This document shows, piece by piece, positions 8,718 to 16,674 of a stretch of 64,000 nt of DNA. The translations under genes were made by a program, and so were the position numbers. The notes beneath the pieces are model-generated. The model saw nothing but the letters and a program-made list of their open reading frames with translations. It did not search any database and was not told the DNA's origin. Location: contig DATCMH010000021.1 of NCBI GenBank assembly GCA_036563505.1, positions 1-64,000 of the forward strand, in the 5' to 3' direction. Numbering within the stretch: the stretch's first letter is position 1; every line of letters starts with the position of its first letter. Origin of the DNA: DATCMH01 sp036563505 (GTDB lineage: Bacteria > Pseudomonadota > Alphaproteobacteria > Rhizobiales > Beijerinckiaceae).

Positions 8718-9869
8718 TCAGCGAACGACGAGCTCGAGGCTCGCCGCGTTGAGCGGCTCGGAGTCGCGCTCGGTGATGAGGGAGGTGCGCCCGAGTGTCA
8801 TTGCGGTCTCGGTCTCCGAGTCCATCAGGATCATGTGGAGGAACATCACCATGCCGGGCTGGAGCACCCAAGGATTGGCCTCGTAGAACATCGGCCAGTC
8901 CATCCAGGAAGGCGTGAACTTGGCGCTGAGGGAGTAGCCGCAGGCGTTGAGGCGATGGCTCGCGAGCCCGTGCTCGTCGAGGGTGTGGGCATGGGCCGCG
9001 AAGACGTCGCCGGCCGTCCGTCCAGGCTTGAGCTCGGCTTCGCAGGCGAGCAGCGCGTCCCGGGCGGCCTGATGGTAGGAGAGGTGGAGGGGCCGGGGTT
9101 CGCCGATCACGACGGTTCGCATGATCGCCGCGTGGTAGCGGCGGTACGCACCGGCGAACTCAAGGGTGATCTGGTCGTTCGCGTCGAGGGCGCGCCGCCC
9201 GGCCTTGTAGCGGCAGAGCAAGGCATCGCCGCTCGAGCCGATGATGAACTCGTTCGCGGGATAGTCACCCCCGCCCGCGAACACGGCGCCCTGCTGCGCG
9301 GCGAGGATCGCGCCCTCGTCCGCACCGGGGCGGATCAACTCGATCGCCGCCCGGTCCGCCGCGTCGGAGAGCGCCGCCGCTTGCCGGACATGGGCGATCT
9401 CCTCCTCCGACTTGATTGCCCGCAAGCGCGTGACCAGCGTCGAGGCGTCGACGAGGTCGGCCACGCCGGCGAAGGCGGCGTCGAGCTTCTTGCCGTTCGC
9501 CGCGACGAGGCCGTAGCTCTCGTACTCCACTCCGAGGCGCTTGCCTTGCAAGCCGAGGTCGCGGGCGAGCACGAGGAGGTCGCGCGCCGGGTTCGCGTCC
9601 GCCGCGTCCTTCCAGATCCGGATGTCTTCGAGCGTCGAGGTGCGCTGCGCTTGGCGCAGGTCCGCGGAGCGCGTCAGCAGCGCCACGCGCCCGTCCGCCG
9701 TGACGACGAGGCTCTGGAAGAAGCAAAAGCCGAACGTGTCGTAGCCCGTGAGCCAGTACATCGATTCCTGCTGGAACAGGAGCAAGCCGTCGAGGCGAGC
9801 GTCCGCCATGGCGGCGAGGAGCGCGCGTTTCCGGCGGTCGAACTCGGGCGGCGTGAAGTGGAGGGCCAT
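8718..9869 (-). CDS. M24-family hydrolase, creatinase/ectoine-hydrolase-like
   Basis: This 383-residue protein has the creatinase N-terminal domain (1-130) and the pita-bread M24 fold (140-383). The five metal ligands of true aminopeptidases are not apparent: the first Asp segment reads 'LEFAGAYRRYHAAIMRT', the GHG motif reads 'CGYSLS', and the Glu-bearing segments read 'MFLHMIL' and 'MTLGRT'. The 'CGYSLSAKFTPSWMDWPMF' stretch resembles the non-metal creatinase and ectoine hydrolase branch, so amidine or amide hydrolysis of a small molecule is likelier than Xaa-Pro peptidase activity. The substrate is unknown. Confidence 0.8.
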   Translation of the reverse strand: MALHFTPPEFDRRKRALLAAMADARLDGLLLFQQESMYWLTGYDTFGFCFFQSLVVTADGRVALLTRSADLRQAQRTSTLEDIRIWKDAADANPARDLLVLARDLGLQGKRLGVEYESYGLVAANGKKLDAAFAGVADLVDASTLVTRLRAIKSEEEIAHVRQAAALSDAADRAAIELIRPGADEGAILAAQQGAVFAGGGDYPANEFIIGSSGDALLCRYKAGRRALDANDQITLEFAGAYRRYHAAIMRTVVIGEPRPLHLSYHQAARDALLACEAELKPGRTAGDVFAAHAHTLDEHGLASHRLNACGYSLSAKFTPSWMDWPMFYEANPWVLQPGMVMFLHMILMDSETETAMTLGRTSLITERDSEPLNAASLELVVR

Positions 9870-10186
9870 GGCGATCTCGATGCGGGGAGGGCCGAAATGT
9901 TGAAGCGGCGGTTGGCCGAGGGGTCAAGCCGCCGAGCACGGGAGCCCGCGGAAGAGAACTCGCCTCCGCTGTCATTCCGGGGCGCCGCAGGCGAGCCCGG
10001 AATCCATGACTAGGCCGCGTCCTGCTCTCAGCCGCTCACCCGGTCATGGGTTCCGGGCTCTCGGCTACGCCGAGCCCCGGAATGACAGGCTTACGTTCTC
10101 CAATGCCGGCACTGCGTCCTCTTCCTCGAGGTCCTGCGACCGCGCTCGCTCTTCCCCTCGGAATCAGCGATTCCTAACTAGCTCCC
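9870..10186. other. Intergenic region before uvrC
   Basis: This 317-bp divergent gap holds no gene I can support. Its middle is occupied by the MITE-like repeat at 9971-10087, leaving about 100 bp on each side for the promoters of the leftward M24 gene and of uvrC. Confidence 0.6.
9971..10087. repeat. MITE-like repeat with terminal inverted repeats, copy 1
   Basis: A 117-bp element begins GTCATTCCGGGGC and ends GCCCCGGAATGAC, a perfect 13-bp terminal inverted repeat. A second inner pair (GAGCCCGGAATCCATGAC and the inverted GGTCATGGGTTCCGGGCTC) is nested inside, so the whole can fold into a branched hairpin. A closely related copy lies at 43985-44103. Confidence 0.75.
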
Positions 10187-12367
10187 ATGAGTCGCACCCC
10201 CGCCAATGACGTCCCACCCGACATCCTCGACGATCAGGACGAGGATGCCGTCCTCGTCGAGGACGGGTCGAGCGTCGAGTTCGACCTCGAGGCGACGCCG
10301 GATTCGATCCGGGCCGGCACGGAGATCATCCGCCATTTCTGGCAGACCCTGCCCTCGGGGCCGGGCGTCTACCGCATGTTCGACGCCAAGGGCGACGTTC
10401 TCTACGTCGGCAAGGCGAAGAACCTGAAGGCCCGCGTCGGCTCCTACGCCCGCGGCCAGGCGCATTCAAACCGCATTGCCCGGATGATCGGGCACACCGC
10501 CTCGATGGAATTCGTCACCACCGCGACGGAGACGGAGGCGCTGCTGCTCGAGACGAACCTCATCAAGCAGCTCAAGCCCCGCTACAACGTGCTGCTGCGG
10601 GATGACAAATCGCTTCCCTACATCCTGCTCACCGCCGACACAGAGGCGCCCCAGATCGTCAAGCACCGGGGCGGACGCAACCGCAAGGGCGACTATTACG
10701 GGCCTTTCGCGAGCGTCTGGGCCGTCAACCGCACGGTGAACGCCCTCCAGCGCGCCTTCCTGCTGCGCTCCTGCAACGACAGCTACTACGAGAACCGCAC
10801 GCGGCCCTGTCTCCTGTTCCAGATCAAGCGCTGCTCGGGGCCCTGCACCAAGGAGATCCCCCTCGACGAGTACGGCAAGCTCGCGGCGGAAGCGCGCGCT
10901 TTCCTCGCGGGCAAGTCGAACGCCGTGAAGGAGCGCATCACGCAGGAGATGCAGGCCGCAGCCGAGGAGCTCGAGTTCGAGCGGGCCGCGCGCTACCGCG
11001 ACCGCCTCGCCGCGCTCTCCGCTATTCAGGGCGTGCAGGGGGTGAACACCCAGTCCGTCGAGGAAGCGGACGTCTTCGCCATCGATGAGCAGGCCGGCCA
11101 GTTCTGCATCGAGGTGTTCTTCTTCCGCTCGTTCCAGAACTGGGGCAACCGGGCCTATTTCCCGAAGGCCGACAAGTCGATGTCGAAGGAGGAGGTGCTC
11201 GGCGCCTTCATCGCCCAGTTCTACGACGACAAGCCGGCCCCGCGCACGGTGCTCCTCTCGCACGATATCGAGGACGCGGAGCTCCTGGCCGCCGCCCTCT
11301 CGACGCGAACCGAGAACCGGGTCGAGATCCACGTCGCCAAGCGGGGCGAGCGGCGGCAGATCATCGAGTACGCCCTGCGCAACGCCAAGGAAGCGCTTGG
11401 CCGGCGCCTCGCCGACACGGCGAGCCAGGGCAAGCTCCTGGTGTCGCTCGCGCAAGCGCTCGGATTGGAGAAGGCCCCGCGTCGCGTCGAGGTCTATGAC
11501 AACTCCCACATCATGGGCACGAACGCGGTGGGCGCGATGGTCGTCGCGGGCGTCAACGGCTTCATGAAGCAGCACTACCGCACCTTCAACATGGCCTCCG
11601 ACGCCTTCAAACCAGGCGACGACTTCGGCATGATGCGCGAGATGCTGCGCCGGAGGTTCGCGCGGCTCGTGAAGGAAGCGCCGCGGCCGGGCATGAACCC
11701 TCCCCCCTCTGCGGGGGAGGGTGCCTCGCGAAGCGAGGCGGGAGAGGGGTCGCGTGCCGAAGGCGCGCACGGCGAAGCCGACGAGAGCCGTTTCGCTTCG
11801 CGAGCGCCCGTGCCGGGCGCACCCCCTCTCCCAACCCCCGCTGACGCGGGGGCCACCCTCCCCCTCCAGGGGGGAGGGGAGGGCACGCACGATGATTACG
11901 ACCCCGACGCGTTCCCCACCTGGCCCGACCTCGTCCTCATCGACGGCGGCAAGGGCCAGGTCGAGGCGGCGCGCTCCGCGATGGCGGAGGTCGGGGTCAC
12001 GGACGTGCCGGTGATCGGCGTTGCCAAAGGGCGCGACCGCGAGGCGGGGCGGGAGACCTTCGTCGCCCCCGGGCGGCCGCCCTTCAAGCTGCCGATGCGG
12101 GACCCGGCGCTCTACTTCATCCAGCGCCTGCGCGACGAGGCGCACCGCTTCGCCATCGGCGCCCATCGCGCCAAGCGCAAGCGCGAGATGCGCCAGAACC
12201 CGCTCGACGAGATCGCCGGCATCGGCCCGTCGCGCAAACGCGCGCTCCTCCATCATTTCGGGACCGTGAAGGCGATCCAGCGCGCCGCGCTGGAGGACCT
12301 GATGAAGGCGCCCGGCGTCAACGCCGCGACCGCGCGGGCGATCTACGATCACTTTCACGACGGGTAG
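10187..12367 (+). CDS. uvrC: Excinuclease ABC subunit C with in-frame repeat insert
   Basis: UvrC makes both incisions in nucleotide excision repair. The 726-residue protein has the GIY-YIG nuclease (about 58-140, 'VYRMF...LYVGKAKNLKARV'), a UVR domain near 255, the RNase H-like nuclease ('VYDNSHIMGTNAVGAMVV', 'LVLIDGGKGQ'), and tandem helix-hairpin-helix motifs at the end ('IAGIGPSRKRALLHHFG'). It is some 65 residues longer than it need be: residues 504-568 are a Gly/Pro/Ala-rich stretch encoded by intergenic-type repeats, placed just before the catalytic LIDGGKGQ. The frame stays open, so the protein is probably made. It is followed by pgsA. Confidence 0.96.
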   Translation: MSRTPANDVPPDILDDQDEDAVLVEDGSSVEFDLEATPDSIRAGTEIIRHFWQTLPSGPGVYRMFDAKGDVLYVGKAKNLKARVGSYARGQAHSNRIARMIGHTASMEFVTTATETEALLLETNLIKQLKPRYNVLLRDDKSLPYILLTADTEAPQIVKHRGGRNRKGDYYGPFASVWAVNRTVNALQRAFLLRSCNDSYYENRTRPCLLFQIKRCSGPCTKEIPLDEYGKLAAEARAFLAGKSNAVKERITQEMQAAAEELEFERAARYRDRLAALSAIQGVQGVNTQSVEEADVFAIDEQAGQFCIEVFFFRSFQNWGNRAYFPKADKSMSKEEVLGAFIAQFYDDKPAPRTVLLSHDIEDAELLAAALSTRTENRVEIHVAKRGERRQIIEYALRNAKEALGRRLADTASQGKLLVSLAQALGLEKAPRRVEVYDNSHIMGTNAVGAMVVAGVNGFMKQHYRTFNMASDAFKPGDDFGMMREMLRRRFARLVKEAPRPGMNPPPSAGEGASRSEAGEGSRAEGAHGEADESRFASRAPVPGAPPLPTPADAGATLPLQGGGEGTHDDYDPDAFPTWPDLVLIDGGKGQVEAARSAMAEVGVTDVPVIGVAKGRDREAGRETFVAPGRPPFKLPMRDPALYFIQRLRDEAHRFAIGAHRAKRKREMRQNPLDEIAGIGPSRKRALLHHFGTVKAIQRAALEDLMKAPGVNAATARAIYDHFHDG
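11696..11890 (+). repeat. Repeat mosaic inserted inside uvrC
   Basis: This 195-bp stretch (a multiple of three) contains a 'ccctccccc...gggggaggg' hairpin module at about 11697-11757 and an inverted relative at about 11814-11885, matching the C-type modules at 13784-13848, 17471-17530 and 23561-23620. It encodes a low-complexity loop (begins NPPPSAGEGAS, ends LQGGGEGTH). No frame break results. Confidence 0.85.
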
Positions 12368-12448
12368 GGATCGCGGCTCTCAAGACGGCCGTTTCCGGGG
12401 TGGCCCACGGTTGACGCTTCCCTTCCACGCGTGCTCTGTCACCCCACC

Positions 12449-13045
12449 ATGAGCGTCGCGTCTCCCATGCGCCGGTCGAAGGCTCTCAACCTTCCGAACC
12501 TTCTGACCTACGGCCGGCTCGCTGCCGTTCCGGCGGTGGTGGCGCTCCTGTTCTGGCCGCGGGACGACTGGGCGCGCTGGGTGGCGCTCACGATCTTCAT
12601 CCTCGCCGCCGTCACCGATTACCTCGACGGCTACTTCGCCCGGCTCTACGGGCAACAATCGGCGCTCGGGCGCATGCTCGACCCGATCGCCGACAAGCTG
12701 CTCGTCGCCGCCTGCCTCTTGATGCTGGTCTACGCGGGGACGATCGAGGGAGCTTCGGTCTGGGCCGCTCTCGTCATCCTCTGCCGCGAGATCCTGGTTT
12801 CCGGCCTTCGCGAATTCCTGGCCGAGTTGAAGGTGTCGGTGCCGGTGAGCCGTGTCGCCAAGTGGAAGACGGCGCTGCAGCTCGTGGCGGTGGGTTTCCT
12901 TATCGCCGGCCCGGCCGGCGAGCCGATCCTGGCCGGCACCACATCCATCGGGCTCACGCTGTTGTGGGCGGCAGCGCTGCTGACGCTCTACACGGGCTAC
13001 GACTATCTCAAGGCGGGGATCGACCACCTGATGGAGGCTGAATGA
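12449..13045 (+). CDS. pgsA: CDP-diacylglycerol-glycerol-3-phosphate 3-phosphatidyltransferase
   Basis: PgsA makes phosphatidylglycerophosphate, the committed step to phosphatidylglycerol and cardiolipin, at the inner membrane. The CDP-alcohol phosphotransferase motif D-x2-D-G-x2-A-R-x8-G-x3-D-x3-D is complete in 'DYLDGYFARLYGQQSALG' plus 'RMLDPIADK'. About five hydrophobic helices follow. The start is taken at ATG 12449; 12431 and 12467 are alternatives. The stop overlaps moaD by 4 bp (ATGA). The uvrC-pgsA-moaD-moaE order is common in alphaproteobacteria. Confidence 0.95.
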   Translation: MSVASPMRRSKALNLPNLLTYGRLAAVPAVVALLFWPRDDWARWVALTIFILAAVTDYLDGYFARLYGQQSALGRMLDPIADKLLVAACLLMLVYAGTIEGASVWAALVILCREILVSGLREFLAELKVSVPVSRVAKWKTALQLVAVGFLIAGPAGEPILAGTTSIGLTLLWAAALLTLYTGYDYLKAGIDHLMEAE

Positions 13046-13308
13046 GCGCGCGTCGGCTCAAGCTCGTCTACTTCGCCTGGGTGCGTGAGCGCGTCGGCCG
13101 GCCGGAGGAGGACGTCGATGTCCCTGAGGGCGTCGACACGGTCGCCGACCTCGTCCGCTGGCTGAAGAGCCGGGGCGAGGAATACGACTATGCCTTCGAG
13201 AATGAGGGCGTGGTGCGGGCCGCGGTTGATCACCTGCACGTCAAGCCCGAGGCGAGCCTCGGCGAAGCGCGCGAGGTGGCCTTCTTCCCGCCGATGACGG
13301 GCGGATGA
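13042..13308 (+). CDS. moaD: Molybdopterin synthase small subunit MoaD
   Basis: This 88-residue ubiquitin-like sulfur carrier ends in MTGG; the terminal Gly-Gly is thiocarboxylated and donates sulfur to make molybdopterin. 'LVYFAWVRERVGRPEEDVDV' is the start of the beta-grasp fold. It overlaps pgsA and moaE by 4 bp each (ATGA), implying translational coupling with moaE, its partner subunit. Confidence 0.95.
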   Translation: MSARRLKLVYFAWVRERVGRPEEDVDVPEGVDTVADLVRWLKSRGEEYDYAFENEGVVRAAVDHLHVKPEASLGEAREVAFFPPMTGG

Positions 13309-13760
13309 CGCCGACGATCCGCATCCAGGCGGACGATTTCTCCGCTGCCGACGAGATCGCGGCGCTCGGGCAAGGCCGCGCCGATATCGGCGCCGTCGTG
13401 ACCTTCACCGGACTATGCCGCGACGAGGGCGGCCGCTTGGCGGCCCTTGAGCTCGAGCATTATCCCGGCATGGCGGAAGCCGAGCTCGGCCGCGTCGCCG
13501 ACGAGGCCGCCCGGCGGTGGCCGCTCCACGGCCTCACCGTGATCCACCGCTACGGGCGCATTCCGCCGGGGGCCAACATCGTGCTGGTCGCGACGGCCTC
13601 CGCCCACCGCATCGCCGCCTTTGAGGCGGCCTCGTTCCTGATGGATTACCTCAAGACCCGTGCCCCGTTCTGGAAGCGCGAGCACCTAGCCGACGGCACG
13701 GTGGGCGGCTGGGTCGCGGCGACCGCAGCGGATGATGAGCGGGCGGCAGGGTGGGGGTAG
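13305..13760 (+). CDS. moaE: Molybdopterin synthase large subunit MoaE
   Basis: The 151-residue catalytic subunit converts precursor Z to molybdopterin with sulfur from MoaD. Conserved parts include 'IGAVVTFTGLCRDE', 'LELEHYPGMAEAEL', 'VIHRYGRIPPGANIVLVATAS', and 'FLMDYLKTRAPFWKRE' with the catalytic Lys residues. It overlaps moaD (ATGA). A molybdenum-cofactor user, the sulfite-oxidase-fold enzyme, occurs at 43.4 kb in this window. Confidence 0.96.
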   Translation: MTPTIRIQADDFSAADEIAALGQGRADIGAVVTFTGLCRDEGGRLAALELEHYPGMAEAELGRVADEAARRWPLHGLTVIHRYGRIPPGANIVLVATASAHRIAAFEAASFLMDYLKTRAPFWKREHLADGTVGGWVAATAADDERAAGWG

Positions 13761-13783
13761 AGGGGCCGCTAAACGGCACCGCT

Positions 13784-13848
13784 CATCCCCTCTCCCCTTG
13801 AGGGAGAGGGTGGCCCCGCGTCAGCGGGGTCAGGAGAGGGGTGCGCTG
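13784..13848 (-). repeat. C-type repeat, inverted copy
   Basis: A 65-bp module of two hairpins: 'cccctctccccttgaggg' and 'ggccccgcgtcagcgggg', then 'caggagaggggtgcgc'. The same order in the other direction is seen at 23561-23620 and, with variation, at 17471-17530 and inside uvrC. Confidence 0.7.
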
Positions 13849-13900
13849 CGCCAGCAGCGCCCGGCCGCAAGGCCGAACAGGGTCTCTCCGTCCCACCTCC

Positions 13901-13986
13901 GTCATGGCCGGGCTCGACCCGGCCATCTCGGTCCCCAGCACCCGAGCCTTCGCGCTGAGGTTCGTGGGTCAAGCCCGCGAACGACA
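13901..13986 (-). repeat. Two-hairpin repeat (family B), copy 2, inverted
   Basis: The reverse complement of the family-B module: the ATGGCCGGG/CCCGGCCAT stem comes first (13904-13926) and a TTCGtGGG/CCCGCGAA stem second (about 13962-13982). The spacer keeps the 'cgcgaaggctcg' relative seen in other copies. Confidence 0.75.
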
Positions 13987-14339
13987 GGGGGTGTGTTGAG
14001 CCGTTTGGGTCTTATGCCCCACTCCCCCTCACCCTCGCTCGCGTTACTCGCTTGCTTCGCCTGCCGGTGCGCAGGCGAAGCCCTCTCCCCGCACAGCGGG
14101 GAGAGGAGACGGCGCCCGAGCCTTGAGCCATGTTCGTCGTGATCAGAAGCGGCGGTGCGCGCGTCTCCTCGCCCCGCTTGCGGGGAGAGGGTCGCGTCGG
14201 CGCACCGGCCGACGCGACGAGCGGAACGCAGTGGAGCGGGGGTGAGGGGGTGCTCTCCGAAGAGGCCCGGGCTTACGCCCAGCACCCCCTCATCCGCCTG
14301 CCTGCGGCAGGCACCTTCTCCCACGAGGGGAGAAGGTTC

Positions 14340-15134
14340 TCACTGCACCAACCTCGGCCCGCCGGCCTGGGGTTTCTCGTTCTCGCCCAGGATGCCCAAC
14401 CGCCGGGCGACTTCCGAGTAGGCCTCGATCAGCCCGCCAAGGTCGCGGCGGAAGCGGTCCTTGTCGAGCTTGTCCTGGCTCTTGATGTCCCAGAGCCGGC
14501 AGGAATCGGGGGAGATCTCGTCGGCGACGACGATGCGCATCAGGTCGCCTTCCCACAGGCGCCCCGTCTCCATCTTGAAGTCGACGAGGCGGATGCCGAC
14601 GCCGAGGAAGAGGCCCGACAGGAAGTCGTTGACCCGGATGGCCAGCGCCATGATGTCGTCGATCTCCTGTGGCGTCGCCCAGCCGAAGGCCGTGACGTGC
14701 TCCTCCGAGACCATCGGATCATTCAGCGCATCGTTCTTGTAGTAGAACTCGATGATCGAGCGCGGAAGCTGGGTGCCCTCCTCGAGCCCGAGCCGGGTCG
14801 CGAGGGACCCCGCGGCGACGTTGCGCACCACCACCTCGAGGGGGATGATCTCCACCTCGCGGATGAGCTGCTCGCGCATGTTGAGCCGCCGGATGAAATG
14901 CGTCGGCACGCCGATGTCGTTGAGGTGCTGGAAGACGAATTCGGAGATCCGGTTGTTCAGCACGCCCTTGCCGTCGATGACTTCGTGCTTCTTGGCGTTG
15001 AACGCGGTCGCGTCGTCCTTGAAGTGCTGGATCAGCGTTCCCGGCTCCGGCCCCTCGTAAAGGACCTTCGCCTTGCCCTCGTAGATGCGACGGCGGCGAT
15101 TCATCGGCGTGTACCGTGGTTTGAGGAAATCCAT
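14340..15134 (-). CDS. purC: SAICAR synthase
   Basis: PurC joins CAIR with aspartate to give SAICAR in de novo purine synthesis. The 264-residue product shows 'RRRIYEGKAKVLYEG', 'FKDDATAFNAKKH', 'GVPTHFIRRLN', 'EVVVRNVAAGS', and 'LVDFKMETGRL', all family hallmarks. The ATG at 15104 would give the more typical 254-residue form; the ATG at 15134 has an AGGAG upstream, though distant, so the start is uncertain. It is convergent with moaE across the repeat mosaic. Confidence 0.94.
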   Translation of the reverse strand: MDFLKPRYTPMNRRRRIYEGKAKVLYEGPEPGTLIQHFKDDATAFNAKKHEVIDGKGVLNNRISEFVFQHLNDIGVPTHFIRRLNMREQLIREVEIIPLEVVVRNVAAGSLATRLGLEEGTQLPRSIIEFYYKNDALNDPMVSEEHVTAFGWATPQEIDDIMALAIRVNDFLSGLFLGVGIRLVDFKMETGRLWEGDLMRIVVADEISPDSCRLWDIKSQDKLDKDRFRRDLGGLIEAYSEVARRLGILGENEKPQAGGPRLVQ

Positions 15135-15462
15135 GAAGGGCCGAGGCTCCTAAGCTTGGCAGCGATAGATCCGCGGCAGGCACGGCAGATGGGCCGAGCG
15201 TTCCTTGAACGACCGGCCGTCCGCGCGCGGGCAACCTAGCCGATCGGCCAGGGCAGCACAACGCACGCGGGCGGCGATCCACCTCCGAAGTGACGCGGCG
15301 CGTCTTAGCCCCTCGAAAGCGTCGAATCCATGACACCTCGGGACGCACCGGCGACCGGCTCGCCGGAACGCGCCCTAGCTTGACCCGTGCTCAACCCCTG
15401 GCGCCGCCGGACGGCGCTTCCTATACAAGCCTTGCCACAACAACAGGGGATCCTCACCGACC
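15135..15462. promoter_or_regulatory. Divergent intergenic region purC / DUF1476 gene
   Basis: This 328-bp gap must carry promoters for both genes. I see no repeat element or small gene in it. A TTGACC box occurs at 15381-15386 on the forward strand, but no convincing -10 at the right spacing; the assignment is weak. Confidence 0.35.
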
Positions 15463-15786
15463 ATGGCCACCTTCGACGACCGCAAGGACGCCTTCGAGCG
15501 CAAGTTCGCCCACGACGAGGAACTGCGCTTCAAGGCCACCGCCCGTCGCAACAAGCTCCTCGGGCTCTGGGCCGCCGAGAAGCTCGGCAAGTCCGGCGCG
15601 GAGGCGGACACCTACGCCAAGAGCGTCGTCATGGCCGATTTCGAGGAGGCCGGGGACGACGACGTTCTACGCAAGGTCTCGGGCGACCTGCAGGCGGGCG
15701 GCGTCACGGTGAGCGAGGCGGAACTGCGCCGCTCCATGCTCGACCTCATGGACAAGGCGGTCGCGGAGGTGCAAGCCGGGCGCTGA
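15463..15786 (+). CDS. DUF1476 protein (F1-ATPase inhibitor zeta-type)
   Basis: The 107-residue protein begins 'MATFDDRKDAFERKFAHDEE', the signature of DUF1476. In Paracoccus this family is the zeta subunit that inhibits F1-ATPase hydrolysis through its N-terminal segment; in other alphaproteobacteria inhibition is weaker. It is predicted to be all-helical and soluble. The aldolase gene follows 52 bp downstream on the same strand. A ribosome site AGGGGA precedes the ATG. Confidence 0.92.
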   Translation: MATFDDRKDAFERKFAHDEELRFKATARRNKLLGLWAAEKLGKSGAEADTYAKSVVMADFEEAGDDDVLRKVSGDLQAGGVTVSEAELRRSMLDLMDKAVAEVQAGR

Positions 15787-15838
15787 GGTCCGGCGGGCGC
15801 GTCGGGCCCTCCCGCCGCGCCTCGCCCCAGGAGCCCCG

Positions 15839-16606
15839 ATGTCCTCCGTCTCGTCCCTCGTCGAACGCCTGCGCGCCGGCCCGGTCTACTCGGCCTGGTG
15901 CGGCCTGCCCGACCCTTCCGTCGCCGGGCTCCTGGCGCGGGAGGGCTTCGACGCCGTGACGCTCGACATGCAGCACGGGGCCATCGATCTGTCCGAGGTC
16001 ACGGCGGCGATCCTGCTCGTCGCCGCGGCGGGCAAGCCGGCGATCGCCCGCCTCCCGGTCGGCGCCTTCCCCACGGCCTCGCGTCTCCTCGACGCCGGAG
16101 CCGCGGCGATCATCGCGCCGATGGTCAACACGGTCGAGGACGCCAAGCTCTTCGCGGGACTGACCAAGTACCCGCCGATGGGCGAGCGGAGCTGGGGACC
16201 GCACGGGGCCATCGCGCTCACAGGCCTCGGCTTCCCTGAGTATTTCAAGGCCGCCAACGGTTTCTCCCTGGCGCTTGCCATGATCGAGACGCGGGAGGCG
16301 CTCGGCCTTATCGATGATATCCTGGCAGTCGACGGCCTCGACGGCGTGTTCCTCGGGCCGTCCGACCTCTCCATCGCCCTCTCGAACGGCACGAGTCTCG
16401 ACCCGAACGGGGCGGAGGTCGACCGGGCGCTCGACCACGCGCTGGCCCGCGCCAAGGCCGCGGGCAAGTTCGCCGGCGCCTACGCCGCCACGGGCGAGCG
16501 GGCGGGGGCGCTCGCCAAGCGCGGTTTCCAGCTCCTCACCATCGGCAGCGATTCCGGCATGCTGCGCGCGGGCGCCCAGGCCGCGCTGGCGGCGGCGCGG
16601 GGGTAG
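15839..16606 (+). CDS. HpcH/HpaI-family aldolase
   Basis: A 255-residue class II, metal-dependent aldolase related to 4-hydroxy-2-oxoheptanedioate and 2-keto-3-deoxy-L-rhamnonate aldolases, which split or form pyruvate-containing hydroxy-keto acids. Seen are 'GFDAVTLDMQHGAID', 'ARLPVGAFPTASRLLDAGA', 'IIAPMVNTVEDA', 'PPMGERSWGPHGA', 'AMIETREALG', and 'GPSDLSIAL'. Metal ligands are the Glu of MIET and the Asp of PSDL. The true substrate is unknown; no pathway genes adjoin it. Confidence 0.9.
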   Translation: MSSVSSLVERLRAGPVYSAWCGLPDPSVAGLLAREGFDAVTLDMQHGAIDLSEVTAAILLVAAAGKPAIARLPVGAFPTASRLLDAGAAAIIAPMVNTVEDAKLFAGLTKYPPMGERSWGPHGAIALTGLGFPEYFKAANGFSLALAMIETREALGLIDDILAVDGLDGVFLGPSDLSIALSNGTSLDPNGAEVDRALDHALARAKAAGKFAGAYAATGERAGALAKRGFQLLTIGSDSGMLRAGAQAALAAARG

Positions 16607-16674
16607 CCACTTGCCAGCGACTGCTCGCACCTCCCTCCCCTGAGGGGAGGAAGATGCATCGGGGTCGTTGAGGC

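Larger units (their letters stand above)
13761..14339. repeat. Intergenic repeat mosaic (579 bp)
   Basis: No gene is supported here. It is almost entirely repeat modules: inverted C-type (13784-13848), inverted two-hairpin B-type (13901-13986), a D-type with the 'cttcgcctgc...gcaggcgaag' stem (about 14021-14108), another related block with the cgtcggcgcaccggccgacg stem (about 14155-14250), and an inverted A-type ending in 'ccttctcccacgaggggagaagg' (about 14280-14336). Open frames crossing it are made by the repeats. It lies between the convergent moaE and purC genes. Confidence 0.75.

Noticed and set aside
10466..12358. 630-codon reverse open frame across uvrC.
   Set aside because: It mirrors uvrC and shows no recognisable domain.
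13732..15239. Several forward open frames over the 13.8-14.3 kb repeats and purC.
   Set aside because: They are produced by the hairpin repeats and the antisense of purC; no ribosome site or domain.
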